Shown: one piece after another, positions 44,612-52,182 of the stretch
Layout: each line of letters begins with the position of its first letter
Position numbering within the stretch: the first letter of the stretch is position 1
NCBI RefSeq assembly: GCF_000661955.1
Contig: NZ_CP007597.1
Location: forward strand, 1,667,605-1,731,604
Direction: 5' to 3'
Length of the DNA stretch: 64,000 nucleotides
From: Stenotrophomonas rhizophila
GTDB lineage: Bacteria; Pseudomonadota; Gammaproteobacteria; Xanthomonadales; Xanthomonadaceae
Made by a program: the position numbers and the translations under genes
Notes under the pieces: model-generated
What the model was told of the DNA's origin: nothing
Databases searched by the model: none
The model's input: only the letters and a program-made list of their open reading frames with translations

Positions 44612-44741
44612 CTGCCGACCGTTGGTCGGCACGCGCGCGCCATCCACGTGCGCATGGCGCCCTGGTAGAGCCACCCCATGGGTGGCTGACGTGTCGATGA
44701 TGCGGGGTTGAAAGGTAGCCACCCATGGGGTGGCTCTACCC
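44608..44741. repeat. Three SMAG copies after asnB
   Basis: GTAGCTGCCGACCGTTGGT (44608-44632, overlapping the asnB stop), a direct GTAGAGCCACCCCATGGG copy at 44665-44688, and an inverted AGCCACCCATGGGGTGG copy at 44718-44740. Opposed copies could form one long hairpin in the transcript. Confidence 0.9.
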
Positions 44742-44804
44742 CCCTTCACCATGACCGAAGGGCCGCCCGCCTAGGCTGGGGTTTTCCCCCAACGGAGACA
44801 TCCC

Positions 44805-45365
44805 ATGGCCGACGTGAAGATTGCGGTACTGGTTGGCAGCCTGCGCAAGGGCTCGCACAACAAGGCGCTCGCCCACGCGCTGGAGAAGCTGGCCGGTGGC
44901 AAGGCGCGCTTCGAGCATGTGGAGATCGGCGACCTGCCGCTCTACAACCAGGATTTCGACAAGGACTACCCGGCCCAGGGCGTCCGCCTGAAGCAGCAGA
45001 TCCGTGACGCCGACGCGGTGCTGTTTGTCACCCCCGAGTACAACCGTTCCATTCCCGGCGTGCTCAAGAACGCCATCGACCTGGGCTCGCGGCCCTACGG
45101 CGACAGCGCCTTCGCCGGCAAGCCAGCGGCGGTGGTCGGGGCTTCGATCGGCGTGATCGGCACCGCGTTGGCCCAGCAGCACCTGCGCAACGTGCTGGCC
45201 TACCTGGACATGCCGGTGCTGGGCCAGCCGGAGGTGTTCCTGCATTTCAAGGAGGGCCTGATCGACGAGGCGGGCCACATCACCAGTGAAGGTACCCGCA
45301 CGTTCCTGCAGGGCTTCGTGGACAAATTCCTCGCCTGGATCGCTACCCACGGCGGTCAGCATTGA
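44805..45365 (+). CDS. NADPH-dependent FMN reductase
   Basis: A 186-residue flavodoxin-fold reductase of the chromate/quinone/azo reductase group. The FMN phosphate loop is VGSLRKGSHNKALAHAL, with TPEYNRSIPGVLKNAIDLGSRP (split here: TPEYNRSIPGVLKNAID, LGSRP) and GASIGVIGTALAQQHLR following. It probably reduces quinones in two-electron steps against oxidative stress. AACGGAGAC precedes the ATG. It lies just upstream of the dnaB region. Confidence 0.93.
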   Translation: MADVKIAVLVGSLRKGSHNKALAHALEKLAGGKARFEHVEIGDLPLYNQDFDKDYPAQGVRLKQQIRDADAVLFVTPEYNRSIPGVLKNAIDLGSRPYGDSAFAGKPAAVVGASIGVIGTALAQQHLRNVLAYLDMPVLGQPEVFLHFKEGLIDEAGHITSEGTRTFLQGFVDKFLAWIATHGGQH

Positions 45366-45474
45366 GCCGGGTGCTTCTGCGATAATGCGGTTCGGCGCAC
45401 GGCCCGGCGTCGTGCGCCACGCGCTGCCGCCGCAACCGGCCGGCAAGTGCCGTTATACCCAGCTCATCCACTGC

Positions 45475-45483
45475 TTATCCACA
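45475..45483 (+). promoter_or_regulatory. DnaA box upstream of dnaB
   Basis: TTATCCACA, an exact match to the strong DnaA box consensus TTATNCACA, 77 bp before the dnaB ATG. A weaker TCATCCACT lies 10 bp upstream. Confidence 0.65.
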
Positions 45484-45559
45484 GGGTTGTGCGTGGTTGC
45501 GGCGCGCGCGCCGTGCCTACCATGCCCCACGCCCCGCACCGCAGGAAGTACGCCTTCAC

Positions 45560-46984
45560 ATGTCCGCCCGCTCTGGCTTCCGTTCCGACCGCAAAGACCG
45601 CGGTGACCGCTTCGACCGCGATGAATCGCGGATCGACCAGCTGCGCGTGCCGCCGCATTCGATCGAGGCCGAACAGGCGGTGCTGGGCGGGTTGATGCTG
45701 GCGCCGGAAAGCTACGACCGCATCAACGACCAGCTGACCGAGACCGACTTCTACCGTCGCGACCACCAGATGATCTACCGGGCGATCCGCGAGCTGTCCG
45801 AGCGCGACCGCCCGTTCGATGCGGTCACCCTGGGCGAGTGGTTCGAGTCGCAGGGCCGCATGGAACTGGTGGCTGACGGCGCCTACCTGATCGAACTGGC
45901 CAGCACCACGCCGTCGGCCGCCAACATCGCCGCCTACGCCGAAATCGTGCGTGACAAGGCGGTGCTGCGCCAGTTGATCCAGGTGGGCACCGACATCGTC
46001 AACGACGGCTTCCAGCCCGAAGGCCGCGAGAGCAGCGAACTGCTGTCGGCGGCGGAAAAGTCGGTGTTCGCCATTGCCGAGCAGGGCGCGCGTGGTCGCA
46101 CCGATTTCGTGGCGATGCCCGGCGCGTTGAAAGATGCGTTCGAAGAACTGCGCAACCGCTTCGAGAACGGCGGCAACATCACCGGTCTGCCGACCGGCTA
46201 CGCCGATTTCGACGCGATGACCTCCGGCCTGCAGCCGACCGACCTGATCATCCTGGCCGCGCGCCCGGCCATGGGCAAGACCACCTTCGCGCTGAACATC
46301 GCCGAGTACGCGGCGATCAAGTCCAAGAAGGGCGTGGCGGTGTTCTCGATGGAAATGTCAGCCTCGCAGCTGGCCATGCGTCTGATTTCCTCCAACGGCC
46401 GCATCAACGCCCAGCGCCTGCGTACCGGCCAGCTGGAAGACGAAGACTGGAGCCGGGTGACCGGTGCGATCCGGATGCTGAAGGAAACCAAGATCTTCAT
46501 CGACGACACGCCGGGCGTGTCGCCGGAGATCCTGCGCTCCAAGTGCCGCCGTCTCAAGCGCGAGCACGACCTGGGCCTGATCGTGATCGACTACCTGCAG
46601 CTGATGAGCGTGCCGGGCAACAGCGAAAACCGCGCGACCGAAATCTCGGAAATCTCGCGTTCGTTGAAGGGCCTGGCCAAGGAACTCAACGTGCCGGTGA
46701 TCGCGCTGTCCCAGCTCAACCGCTCGCTGGAAACGCGTACCGACAAGCGCCCGGTGATGGCCGACCTTCGCGAATCCGGCGCTATCGAGCAGGACGCGGA
46801 CATGATCGTGTTCATCTACCGCGACGACTATTACAACAAGGAAAACTCGCCCGACAAGGGCCTGGCCGAGATCATCATCGGCAAGCACCGAGGCGGCCCG
46901 ACCGGCTCGTGCAAGCTCAAGTTCTTCGGTGAGTACACCCGCTTCGACAACCTGTCGCACGATTCGGTGGGTTCGTTCGAATGA
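45560..46984 (+). CDS. dnaB: Replicative DNA helicase DnaB
   Basis: Hexameric 5'-3' helicase at the replication fork, 474 residues. The N-terminal DnaG-interaction domain (about 30-150, VPPHSIEAEQAVLGGLML) is joined to a RecA-type motor: Walker A ILAARPAMGKTTFALN, Walker B LIVIDYLQLMS, and the H4 loop SQLNRSLETR. No intein interrupts it. The ATG at 45560 opens an Arg/Asp-rich leader (RSDRKDRGDRFDRDESR) typical of this family group. A DnaA box lies upstream and SMAG repeats follow the stop. Confidence 0.97.
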   Translation: MSARSGFRSDRKDRGDRFDRDESRIDQLRVPPHSIEAEQAVLGGLMLAPESYDRINDQLTETDFYRRDHQMIYRAIRELSERDRPFDAVTLGEWFESQGRMELVADGAYLIELASTTPSAANIAAYAEIVRDKAVLRQLIQVGTDIVNDGFQPEGRESSELLSAAEKSVFAIAEQGARGRTDFVAMPGALKDAFEELRNRFENGGNITGLPTGYADFDAMTSGLQPTDLIILAARPAMGKTTFALNIAEYAAIKSKKGVAVFSMEMSASQLAMRLISSNGRINAQRLRTGQLEDEDWSRVTGAIRMLKETKIFIDDTPGVSPEILRSKCRRLKREHDLGLIVIDYLQLMSVPGNSENRATEISEISRSLKGLAKELNVPVIALSQLNRSLETRTDKRPVMADLRESGAIEQDADMIVFIYRDDYYNKENSPDKGLAEIIIGKHRGGPTGSCKLKFFGEYTRFDNLSHDSVGSFE

Positions 46985-46990
46985 CCTGCG

Positions 46991-47409
46991 GCACACGACC
47001 AACGGTCGTGTGCTACCGGTGGTTGGCCCGGGTCCTGTAACGGATTGGGTACCGGCCGTTGGTCGGTACGCCCGGCGATGGGTCGGTACGCCTGGGCGAT
47101 GGGTCGGTACGCCTTGGCGATGGGGCGGTACGCCTGGGCCCCGGAACGGGGTAGAGCCGACCGTTGGTCGGCTGCTCTCGCGGCCGGCGATCCTGGCCGT
47201 TCAGCCGAGCAACGCTCGGCTCTACCGAAGCGGCGATCCTGGCGGTTCAGCCGAGCAACGCTCGGCTCTACCGAAGCGTCGATGCTGGCCGTTCAGCCGA
47301 GCAACGCTCGGCTCTACCGAAGCGGCGATGCTGGCCGTTCAGCCGAGCAACGCTCGGCTCTACCGAAGCGGCGATGCTGGCCGTTCAGCCGAGCAACGCT
47401 CGGCTCTAC
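46991..47409. repeat. Repeat block with 46-bp SMAG array
   Basis: This fills the gap from dnaB to the small membrane gene. It holds an inverted copy at 46991-47016, a decayed minisatellite of about 21 bp (CGGTACGCCTGGGCGATGGG units, about 47063-47135), a direct GTAGAGCCGACCGTTGGTC copy at 47151-47175, and five inverted AGCCGAGCAACGCTCGGCT copies at 47203, 47249, 47295, 47341 and 47387, spaced exactly 46 bp with conserved spacers. All reading frames through it are repeat artefacts. Confidence 0.9.
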
Positions 47410-47538
47410 CCGCTCATCGGCGTATTCCTGCTTTCGTCGGCCGGGGTCGGCGTTCGTCGCATCCCGCTTGCCGCGCGGACGGCGCAGCGGCAACGTGAGG
47501 CTGCGGGCATTGTCGCCCGATGCCGGTGGAGACCGACG

Positions 47539-47757
47539 ATGAAGACACTGCTTGCGCTGGGGGTGTGGTGCCTGTTGTTCGTGCTGTGCTGGCCGCTGGC
47601 GATCCTGGCGCTGGTCGCCTGGCCCTTGGTGTGGCTGCTGAGCCTGCCGTTCCGCCTGGTGGGCATCACGTTCTCGGCGCTGTTCGCGTTCCTGCGCGCG
47701 CTGTTCATGCTGCCGGCGCGCCTGCTGGGCGGCGGCGGCCGCCCACTGGCGGCCTGA
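47539..47757 (+). CDS. Small hydrophobic membrane protein
   Basis: A 72-residue protein almost entirely hydrophobic: LLALGVWCLLFVLCWPLAIL then ALVAWPLVWLLSLPFRLVGI and FSALFAFLRALFMLPARLLG, enough for two or three TM helices, with a Gly/Arg tail. GGTGGAGACC before the ATG gives a ribosome site. I recognise no family. It lies between two SMAG arrays. Confidence 0.65.
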   Translation: MKTLLALGVWCLLFVLCWPLAILALVAWPLVWLLSLPFRLVGITFSALFAFLRALFMLPARLLGGGGRPLAA

Positions 47758-47797
47758 CCCGGATGATGCCGGCTTGCTGGCCGGCCCCTGGAAATCG

Positions 47798-47972
47798 GTA
47801 GTGCCGGCCGCTGGCCGGCTCCTCGAAAATCGGTAGTGCCGGCCGCTGGCCGGCCCCTCGAAAATCGGTAGTGCCGGCCGCTGGCCGGCCCCTCGAAAAT
47901 CGGTAGTGCCGGCCGCTGGCCGGCTCCTCATGTGCCCGGCAGAAAGCGCAGCCGACCAACGGTCGGCTCTAC
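47798..47972. repeat. SMAG array with 35-bp period
   Basis: Four direct GTAGTGCCGGCCGCTGGCC copies start at 47798, 47833, 47868 and 47903, exactly 35 bp apart with an 11-bp spacer CTCGAAAATCG. An inverted AGCCGACCAACGGTCGGCT copy follows at about 47951-47972. Confidence 0.92.
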
Positions 47973-48028
47973 CGGTTTTGTCGGTGCTGCGCCTAGACTG
48001 CTGGCTGCCTTCAGACAGGGATGTGGTC

Positions 48029-48904
48029 ATGACGTTGCCGGAACAGGATTTCATCGCGCTGTGCGCATCGCATGGGCTTGGTCCGCATGCCAGTGCGCTG
48101 CTGCCGTGGTTGCGGCCGCGCGTGGGTTTCAGCCGTCGGGCGGAGACGGATGCACCGATCGGCGCCTCACGGATCGGCGGCGGGCCGGATGTGCCCGCAG
48201 GGTTCGCGTGGCCTACCCACAAGGGCAGGACGCTGGACTTCCTGCTGCAGATCAACCTGGCCGACCTGCAGGGTCTGCAGTGCGGGCTGGACCTGCCTGC
48301 GCAGGGCGTGCTGTCGTTCTTCTACGACACCGAGACACAACCGTGGGGCTATGACCCGGCCGATCGCAGTGGGCATGGCATCTACCTGTTCGACCCGGGC
48401 GAATTGCAGCGGCTGCCTGCGCCGGATGCGGAGGCCGCGCTGGCGCCGTCCGCGCTGGCATTCCACCCGGCCTGGAGCCTGCCGCATCCGTTTTCGTCCG
48501 AGGGCGAGCAGGTGGCGCAGGCGTTGCGTGACGCGGGGTTGAGCTGGGACGACGACGCGGAGGAGGGCTACTACGCGCTGGTGGAGGAGGTTGCCGACCT
48601 GGGGTCGCCGACGCCGGGCGAACGGCACGGCCTGGGTGGCTGGTCGCACAACGTGCAGGGTGACATGGCATTGGAAGCGCAGCTGGTCAGCAATGGGCTG
48701 TATTGCGGCGACCCGAGCGGGTATGGCGATCCCCGCGCGGCTGCGCTGGAGGCCGGCGTGGGCGACTGGACGCTGCTGCTGCAACTGGATTCGGACGACG
48801 AGGCGATGTGGGGCGATTCGGGAATGCTGTACGTCTGGGTGCGCCGGCAGGACCTGGCCGCGCGGGACCTGTCGCAGACCTGGCTGGGGCTGCAGTGTTG
48901 CTGA
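48029..48904 (+). CDS. DUF1963 (YwqG-like) protein
   Basis: A 291-residue soluble protein. The pattern IGGGPDVPAGFAWPTHKG, then LDFLLQINLADLQGL and GVLSFFYDTETQPWGYDP, with late GGWSHNVQGDMALEAQL and WTLLLQLDSDDEAMWGDSGM (quoted in parts), is that of YwqG/DUF1963 proteins, whose function is unknown. Some members sit in toxin-immunity-like settings, but no toxin is seen here. The ATG at 48029 is chosen by homology pattern. Confidence 0.85.
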   Translation: MTLPEQDFIALCASHGLGPHASALLPWLRPRVGFSRRAETDAPIGASRIGGGPDVPAGFAWPTHKGRTLDFLLQINLADLQGLQCGLDLPAQGVLSFFYDTETQPWGYDPADRSGHGIYLFDPGELQRLPAPDAEAALAPSALAFHPAWSLPHPFSSEGEQVAQALRDAGLSWDDDAEEGYYALVEEVADLGSPTPGERHGLGGWSHNVQGDMALEAQLVSNGLYCGDPSGYGDPRAAALEAGVGDWTLLLQLDSDDEAMWGDSGMLYVWVRRQDLAARDLSQTWLGLQCC

Positions 48905-48917
48905 CGGAATCGCGCCG

Positions 48918-48983
48918 GTAGTGCCGGCCGCTGGCCGGCTCCTCGATCAGCCCTACGTGGAGCCGGCCAGCGGCCGGCACTAC
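48918..48983. repeat. Inverted SMAG pair
   Basis: A direct GTAGTGCCGGCCGCTGGCC copy (48918-48941) and an inverted copy (48960-48983) separated by 18 bp, able to form one long stem. Confidence 0.9.
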
Positions 48984-48993
48984 CGGCGCTATT

Positions 48994-49305
48994 GTCGAGG
49001 CGAGTGCCAGCGAGCCGCCCCACCGGGGCGATGGTCGAGGCGAGTGCCAGCGAGCCGCACCACCGGGGCGATGGTCGAGGCGAGTGCCAGCGAGCCACGC
49101 CACCGGAGCGATGGTCGAGGCGAGTGCCAGAGAGCCACCCACCGGCGCGATGGTCGAGGCGAGTGCCAGCGAGCCACCCCACCGGCGCGATGGTCGAGGC
49201 GAGTGCCAGCGAGCCACGCCACCAGAGCGATGGTCGAGGCGAGTGCCAGCGAGCCGCACCACCGGGGCGATGGTCGAGGCACACGCCAGCGGCCGGCACC
49301 ACCGG
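48994..49305. repeat. Degenerate 40-bp tandem array
   Basis: Eight units starting GTCGAGG at 48994, 49034, 49074, 49114, 49153, 49193, 49233 and 49273 (40 bp, one 39). Each holds CGAGTGCCAGCGAGCC and CACCGGxGCGATG. The last unit reverts towards a SMAG half (GCCAGCGGCCGGCACCACCGG, one base more than twenty so read as GCCAGCGGCC then GGCACCACCGG). It appears to be an amplified SMAG derivative whose hairpin has decayed. No gene lies in 48905-49366. Confidence 0.85.
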
Positions 49306-49317
49306 ATGAGCAGGCAC

Positions 49318-49344
49318 AAAAAACCCCGCCTTGGCGGGGTTTTT
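49318..49344 (-). terminator. Intrinsic terminator of lpdA
   Basis: AAAAACCCCGCC/GGCGGGGTTTTT hairpin with T-run on the minus strand, 22 bp after the lpdA stop. It probably ends the sucA-sucB-lpdA transcript. Confidence 0.93.
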
Positions 49345-49366
49345 CGTTACGCGTACCGCAGGGCGA

Positions 49367-50803
49367 TCAGTTCGCCTTGTGGATCGCGCGCTTGGTCACG
49401 GCCATGGCCGCGTCGTGCACCGCTTCGGACAGCGACGGGTGGGCGTGGCAGATGCGCGCCAGGTCGTCGGACGAGCCGTTGAACTCCATGGTCAGCACGC
49501 CTTCGTGCACCAGTTCGGACACGTTGGCGCCCACCAGGTGCATGCCGAGCACGCGGTCGGTTTCAGCGTGCGCCAGCACCTTGACGAAGCCGGCCGGCTC
49601 GATCATGGCCACGGCACGTCCGTTGGCGGCGAACGGGAAGCTGCCAGCCTTGTACGGAATGCCTTCGGCCTTCAGCTGCTGCTCGGTCTTGCCAACCCAG
49701 GCCAGCTCCGGCTCGGTGTAGATGACCCACGGAATGGTGTCGAAGTTGACGTGGCCCGGCAGGCCGGCGATCAGCTCGGCAACCGCGATGCCTTCCTCGA
49801 AGCCCTTGTGCGCCAGCATCGGGCCGCGCACGCAGTCACCGACCGCCCACACGCCGTCGACGCCGGTGTGGCAATGGTCGTCCACTTCGATCTGGCCACG
49901 CTCGTTGACCTTGACGCCGGTGCCTTCGGCCAGCAGGCCCTTGGTCGCGGCGCGACGGCCAACGGCCACCAGCAGCTTGTCCACGATCAGGCTCTTTTCG
50001 CCTTCCGCGTCGGCGTAGGTCAGGGCGACTTCCTTCTTCTTGCCCTTGCCGGTCACGTCGGCCTTGGAGACCTTGGCGCCCAGGCGGATGTCCAGGCCCT
50101 GCTTCTTGAATTCCTTGGCGGCCGCCTTGGCCACTTCGGTATCCGCCGCGGCCAGGAACTCCGGCAGCGCTTCCAGGATGGTCACTTCCGAACCCAGGCG
50201 CTTCCACACGCTGCCCAGTTCCAGACCGATCACGCCGGCGCCGATCACGGCCAGGCGGGCCGGCACTTCGGTGAAGTCCAGGCCGCCGACGTTGTCGACG
50301 ATGGTGTCGCCGTCGAACTTGGCGAACGGCAGTTCGATCGAGTCCGAACCGGCGGCGATGATGACGTTGGTGCCCTTCAGCTCGACGATGGAACCGTCAT
50401 GCTGGGTGACCTTGACCACGTTGCCCGGCTGCAGTTCGCCGAAGCCGTAGTAGGCGGCGACCTTGTTGGCCTTGAACAGCATGCCGATGCCGCCGGTGAA
50501 CTGCTTGACGATCTTGTCCTTGCGGCCAACCATCGCTTCGACGTCCATCTTGGCGTCCTTGAAGCTGATGCCGTGGTCGCCAAAGATGTGGCCCATGTTC
50601 CAGAACTGACGCGAGGAATCCAGCAGCGCCTTGGACGGGATGCAGCCCACGCGCAGGCAGGTGCCACCGAGGGCCGGCTTGCCGTCCTTGCCCAGGGCCG
50701 CGTCGATGCAGGCGGTCTTCAGACCCAGCTGCGCGGCACGGATGGCGGCGTGGTAGCCGGCCGGACCGGCACCGATGACGACGACGTCGAATTGTTCAGC
50801 CAT
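49367..50803 (-). CDS. lpdA: Dihydrolipoyl dehydrogenase (E3)
   Basis: FAD disulfide reductase that reoxidises dihydrolipoamide in 2-oxoacid dehydrogenase complexes. The 478-residue protein has FAD motif VVIGAGPAGYHAAIRAAQLG, redox-active disulfide GGTCLRVGCIPSKALLD, NAD motif VIGAGVIGLELGSVWKRLG, and the His-Glu pair near the C-terminus (CHAHPSLSEAVHDAA). It is the third gene of the sucA-sucB-lpdA cluster, 135 bp after sucB, with a stable hairpin in the gap. It could also serve pyruvate dehydrogenase or the fused E1. Confidence 0.96.
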   Translation of the reverse strand: MAEQFDVVVIGAGPAGYHAAIRAAQLGLKTACIDAALGKDGKPALGGTCLRVGCIPSKALLDSSRQFWNMGHIFGDHGISFKDAKMDVEAMVGRKDKIVKQFTGGIGMLFKANKVAAYYGFGELQPGNVVKVTQHDGSIVELKGTNVIIAAGSDSIELPFAKFDGDTIVDNVGGLDFTEVPARLAVIGAGVIGLELGSVWKRLGSEVTILEALPEFLAAADTEVAKAAAKEFKKQGLDIRLGAKVSKADVTGKGKKKEVALTYADAEGEKSLIVDKLLVAVGRRAATKGLLAEGTGVKVNERGQIEVDDHCHTGVDGVWAVGDCVRGPMLAHKGFEEGIAVAELIAGLPGHVNFDTIPWVIYTEPELAWVGKTEQQLKAEGIPYKAGSFPFAANGRAVAMIEPAGFVKVLAHAETDRVLGMHLVGANVSELVHEGVLTMEFNGSSDDLARICHAHPSLSEAVHDAAMAVTKRAIHKAN

Positions 50804-50903
50804 TGAAATAGTCCTTGTTGCATTCCCGAGCTTCGGTCGAAGCCGGTGGCGCGCAGGCGCCGGGGAGAGAGCAGGGCAGTGCGGTGCAGTGCCGTAGAAC
50901 CAA

Positions 50904-50931
50904 CACCCCTCCGCGCAGGCGCGGAGGGGTG
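50904..50931 (-). other. Intercistronic hairpin between sucB and lpdA
   Basis: A perfect 12-bp stem CACCCCTCCGCG/CGCGGAGGGGTG with a 4-nt loop, 7 bp after the sucB stop. It has no U-run, so it is more likely an mRNA-stabilising or partial-termination element that sets the E3 level. Confidence 0.6.
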
Positions 50932-50938
50932 GCAGGTG

Positions 50939-52138
50939 TTACAGGCCGAACAGCATGCGGCCCGGGTTTTCCAGCTGGTTCTTGATGTCCACCAGGAACT
51001 GCACCGAATCCTTGCCATCGATGATGCGATGGTCGTAGGACAGCGCCAGGTACATCATCGGGGCGATCACGACCTGGCCGTTCTGGGCGATCGGACGCTC
51101 CTTGATGGCGTGCATGCCCAGGATGGCGCTCTGCGGCGGGTTGATGATCGGCGTGGACAGCAGCGAGCCGAAGGTGCCGCCGTTGGTCACGGTGAAGGTG
51201 CCGCCCTGCAGTTCTTCCAGGCTCAGCTTGCCGTCACGGGCCTTCTTGGCGTAGTCGGCGATGGTCTTTTCGATGTCGGCAAACGACATGCGCTCGACGT
51301 TGCGCAGCACCGGCGTCACCAGGCCCTTGTCGGTCGACACGGCGATGGAGATGTCCGAGTAGCCGTGATAGATGACGTCGTCGCCGTCGATCGAGGCATT
51401 GACCAGCGGGAAGCGCTGCAGCGCGTTGGCGGCGGCCTTCACGAAGAAGCTCATGAAGCCCAGCTTGATGCCGTGGGCCTTGACGAACTCGTCCTGCAGA
51501 TCCTTGCGCGCGGCCGAGACCTTGGACAGGTCGACCTCGTTGAAGGTGGTCAGCATGGCGGTGCTGTTCTTGGACTGCATCAGGCGCTCGGCGATGCGCT
51601 TGCGGATGCGGGTCATCGGTACGCGTTCTTCCGGACGCGCACCGGCGGCCTTGCCAGCGCCGCCACTGCGGGCGAAGTTGACGATGTCTTCCTTGGTCAC
51701 CGCGCCATGACGGCCGGAGCCGGACACGTCGGCCGGGTTCACGCCTTCGGTGATCGCCGAGAAACGGGCGCCCGGGGGCAGGCCGTCGGCAGCCGACTTG
51801 GCAGCCGGTGCCGGGGCAGCAGCCGCGGCCGGCGCAGCAGCGGCCGGTGCGGCGTCAGCCTTCTTCTCTTCCGCAGCCGGAGCCGGGGCAGCGGCCACGG
51901 CGCCTTCTTCGATGATGGCCACGATCTGGCTGGAGGTCACGGTGGCGCCCACCTCGAACTTGATCTCCTTCAGCACGCCATCGACCGGCGACGGCACTTC
52001 CAGGACGACCTTGTCGGTTTCCAGATCAAGCAGGTTTTCATCGCGCTTGACGGCATCGCCGACTTTCTTGTGCCAGGTGGCGATGGTGCCGTCGGCGACG
52101 GATTCGGGCAGTACCGGGGCTTTGACTTCGGTGGCCAT
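50939..52138 (-). CDS. sucB: Dihydrolipoyllysine succinyltransferase (OGDH E2)
   Basis: Core subunit of the 2-oxoglutarate dehydrogenase complex, 399 residues. One lipoyl domain (lysine in [16 protein letters not shown]), an Ala/Pro hinge ([20 protein letters not shown]), an E1/E3-binding domain ([20 protein letters not shown]) and the catalytic acyltransferase domain with active-site histidine in [19 protein letters not shown]. It starts 44 bp after sucA. Confidence 0.96.
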   Translation of the reverse strand: MATEVKAPVLPESVADGTIATWHKKVGDAVKRDENLLDLETDKVVLEVPSPVDGVLKEIKFEVGATVTSSQIVAIIEEGAVAAAPAPAAEEKKADAAPAAAAPAAAAAPAPAAKSAADGLPPGARFSAITEGVNPADVSGSGRHGAVTKEDIVNFARSGGAGKAAGARPEERVPMTRIRKRIAERLMQSKNSTAMLTTFNEVDLSKVSAARKDLQDEFVKAHGIKLGFMSFFVKAAANALQRFPLVNASIDGDDVIYHGYSDISIAVSTDKGLVTPVLRNVERMSFADIEKTIADYAKKARDGKLSLEELQGGTFTVTNGGTFGSLLSTPIINPPQSAILGMHAIKERPIAQNGQVVIAPMMYLALSYDHRIIDGKDSVQFLVDIKNQLENPGRMLFGL

Positions 52139-52182
52139 GCGGGAGCTTCCTGGTTTGTCTTTTCTAGAATGAGGGGGAGAGG

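Noticed and set aside
39500..44752. 1750-codon open frame antisense to the fused E1 and asnB
   Set aside because: It is a mirror of two well-supported genes. The composition (Arg, His, Gln) is typical of antisense frames in GC-rich DNA.
47203..47409. Possible CRISPR array
   Set aside because: The regular 46-bp spacing looks similar, but the 'spacers' are repeats of one another, the repeat is a GTAG palindrome found all over the window, and there are no cas genes.
46929..47757. Repetitive open frames after dnaB (SAEQRSALPKRR type)
   Set aside because: They are translations of a 46-bp SMAG array that cycles through all three frames. Only the downstream 72-residue membrane protein has a plausible start and ribosome site.
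48994..49305. Open frames encoding Trp/His/Arg-rich repeats
   Set aside because: The 40-bp period is not a multiple of three, so no frame keeps the repeat. It is a non-coding array.
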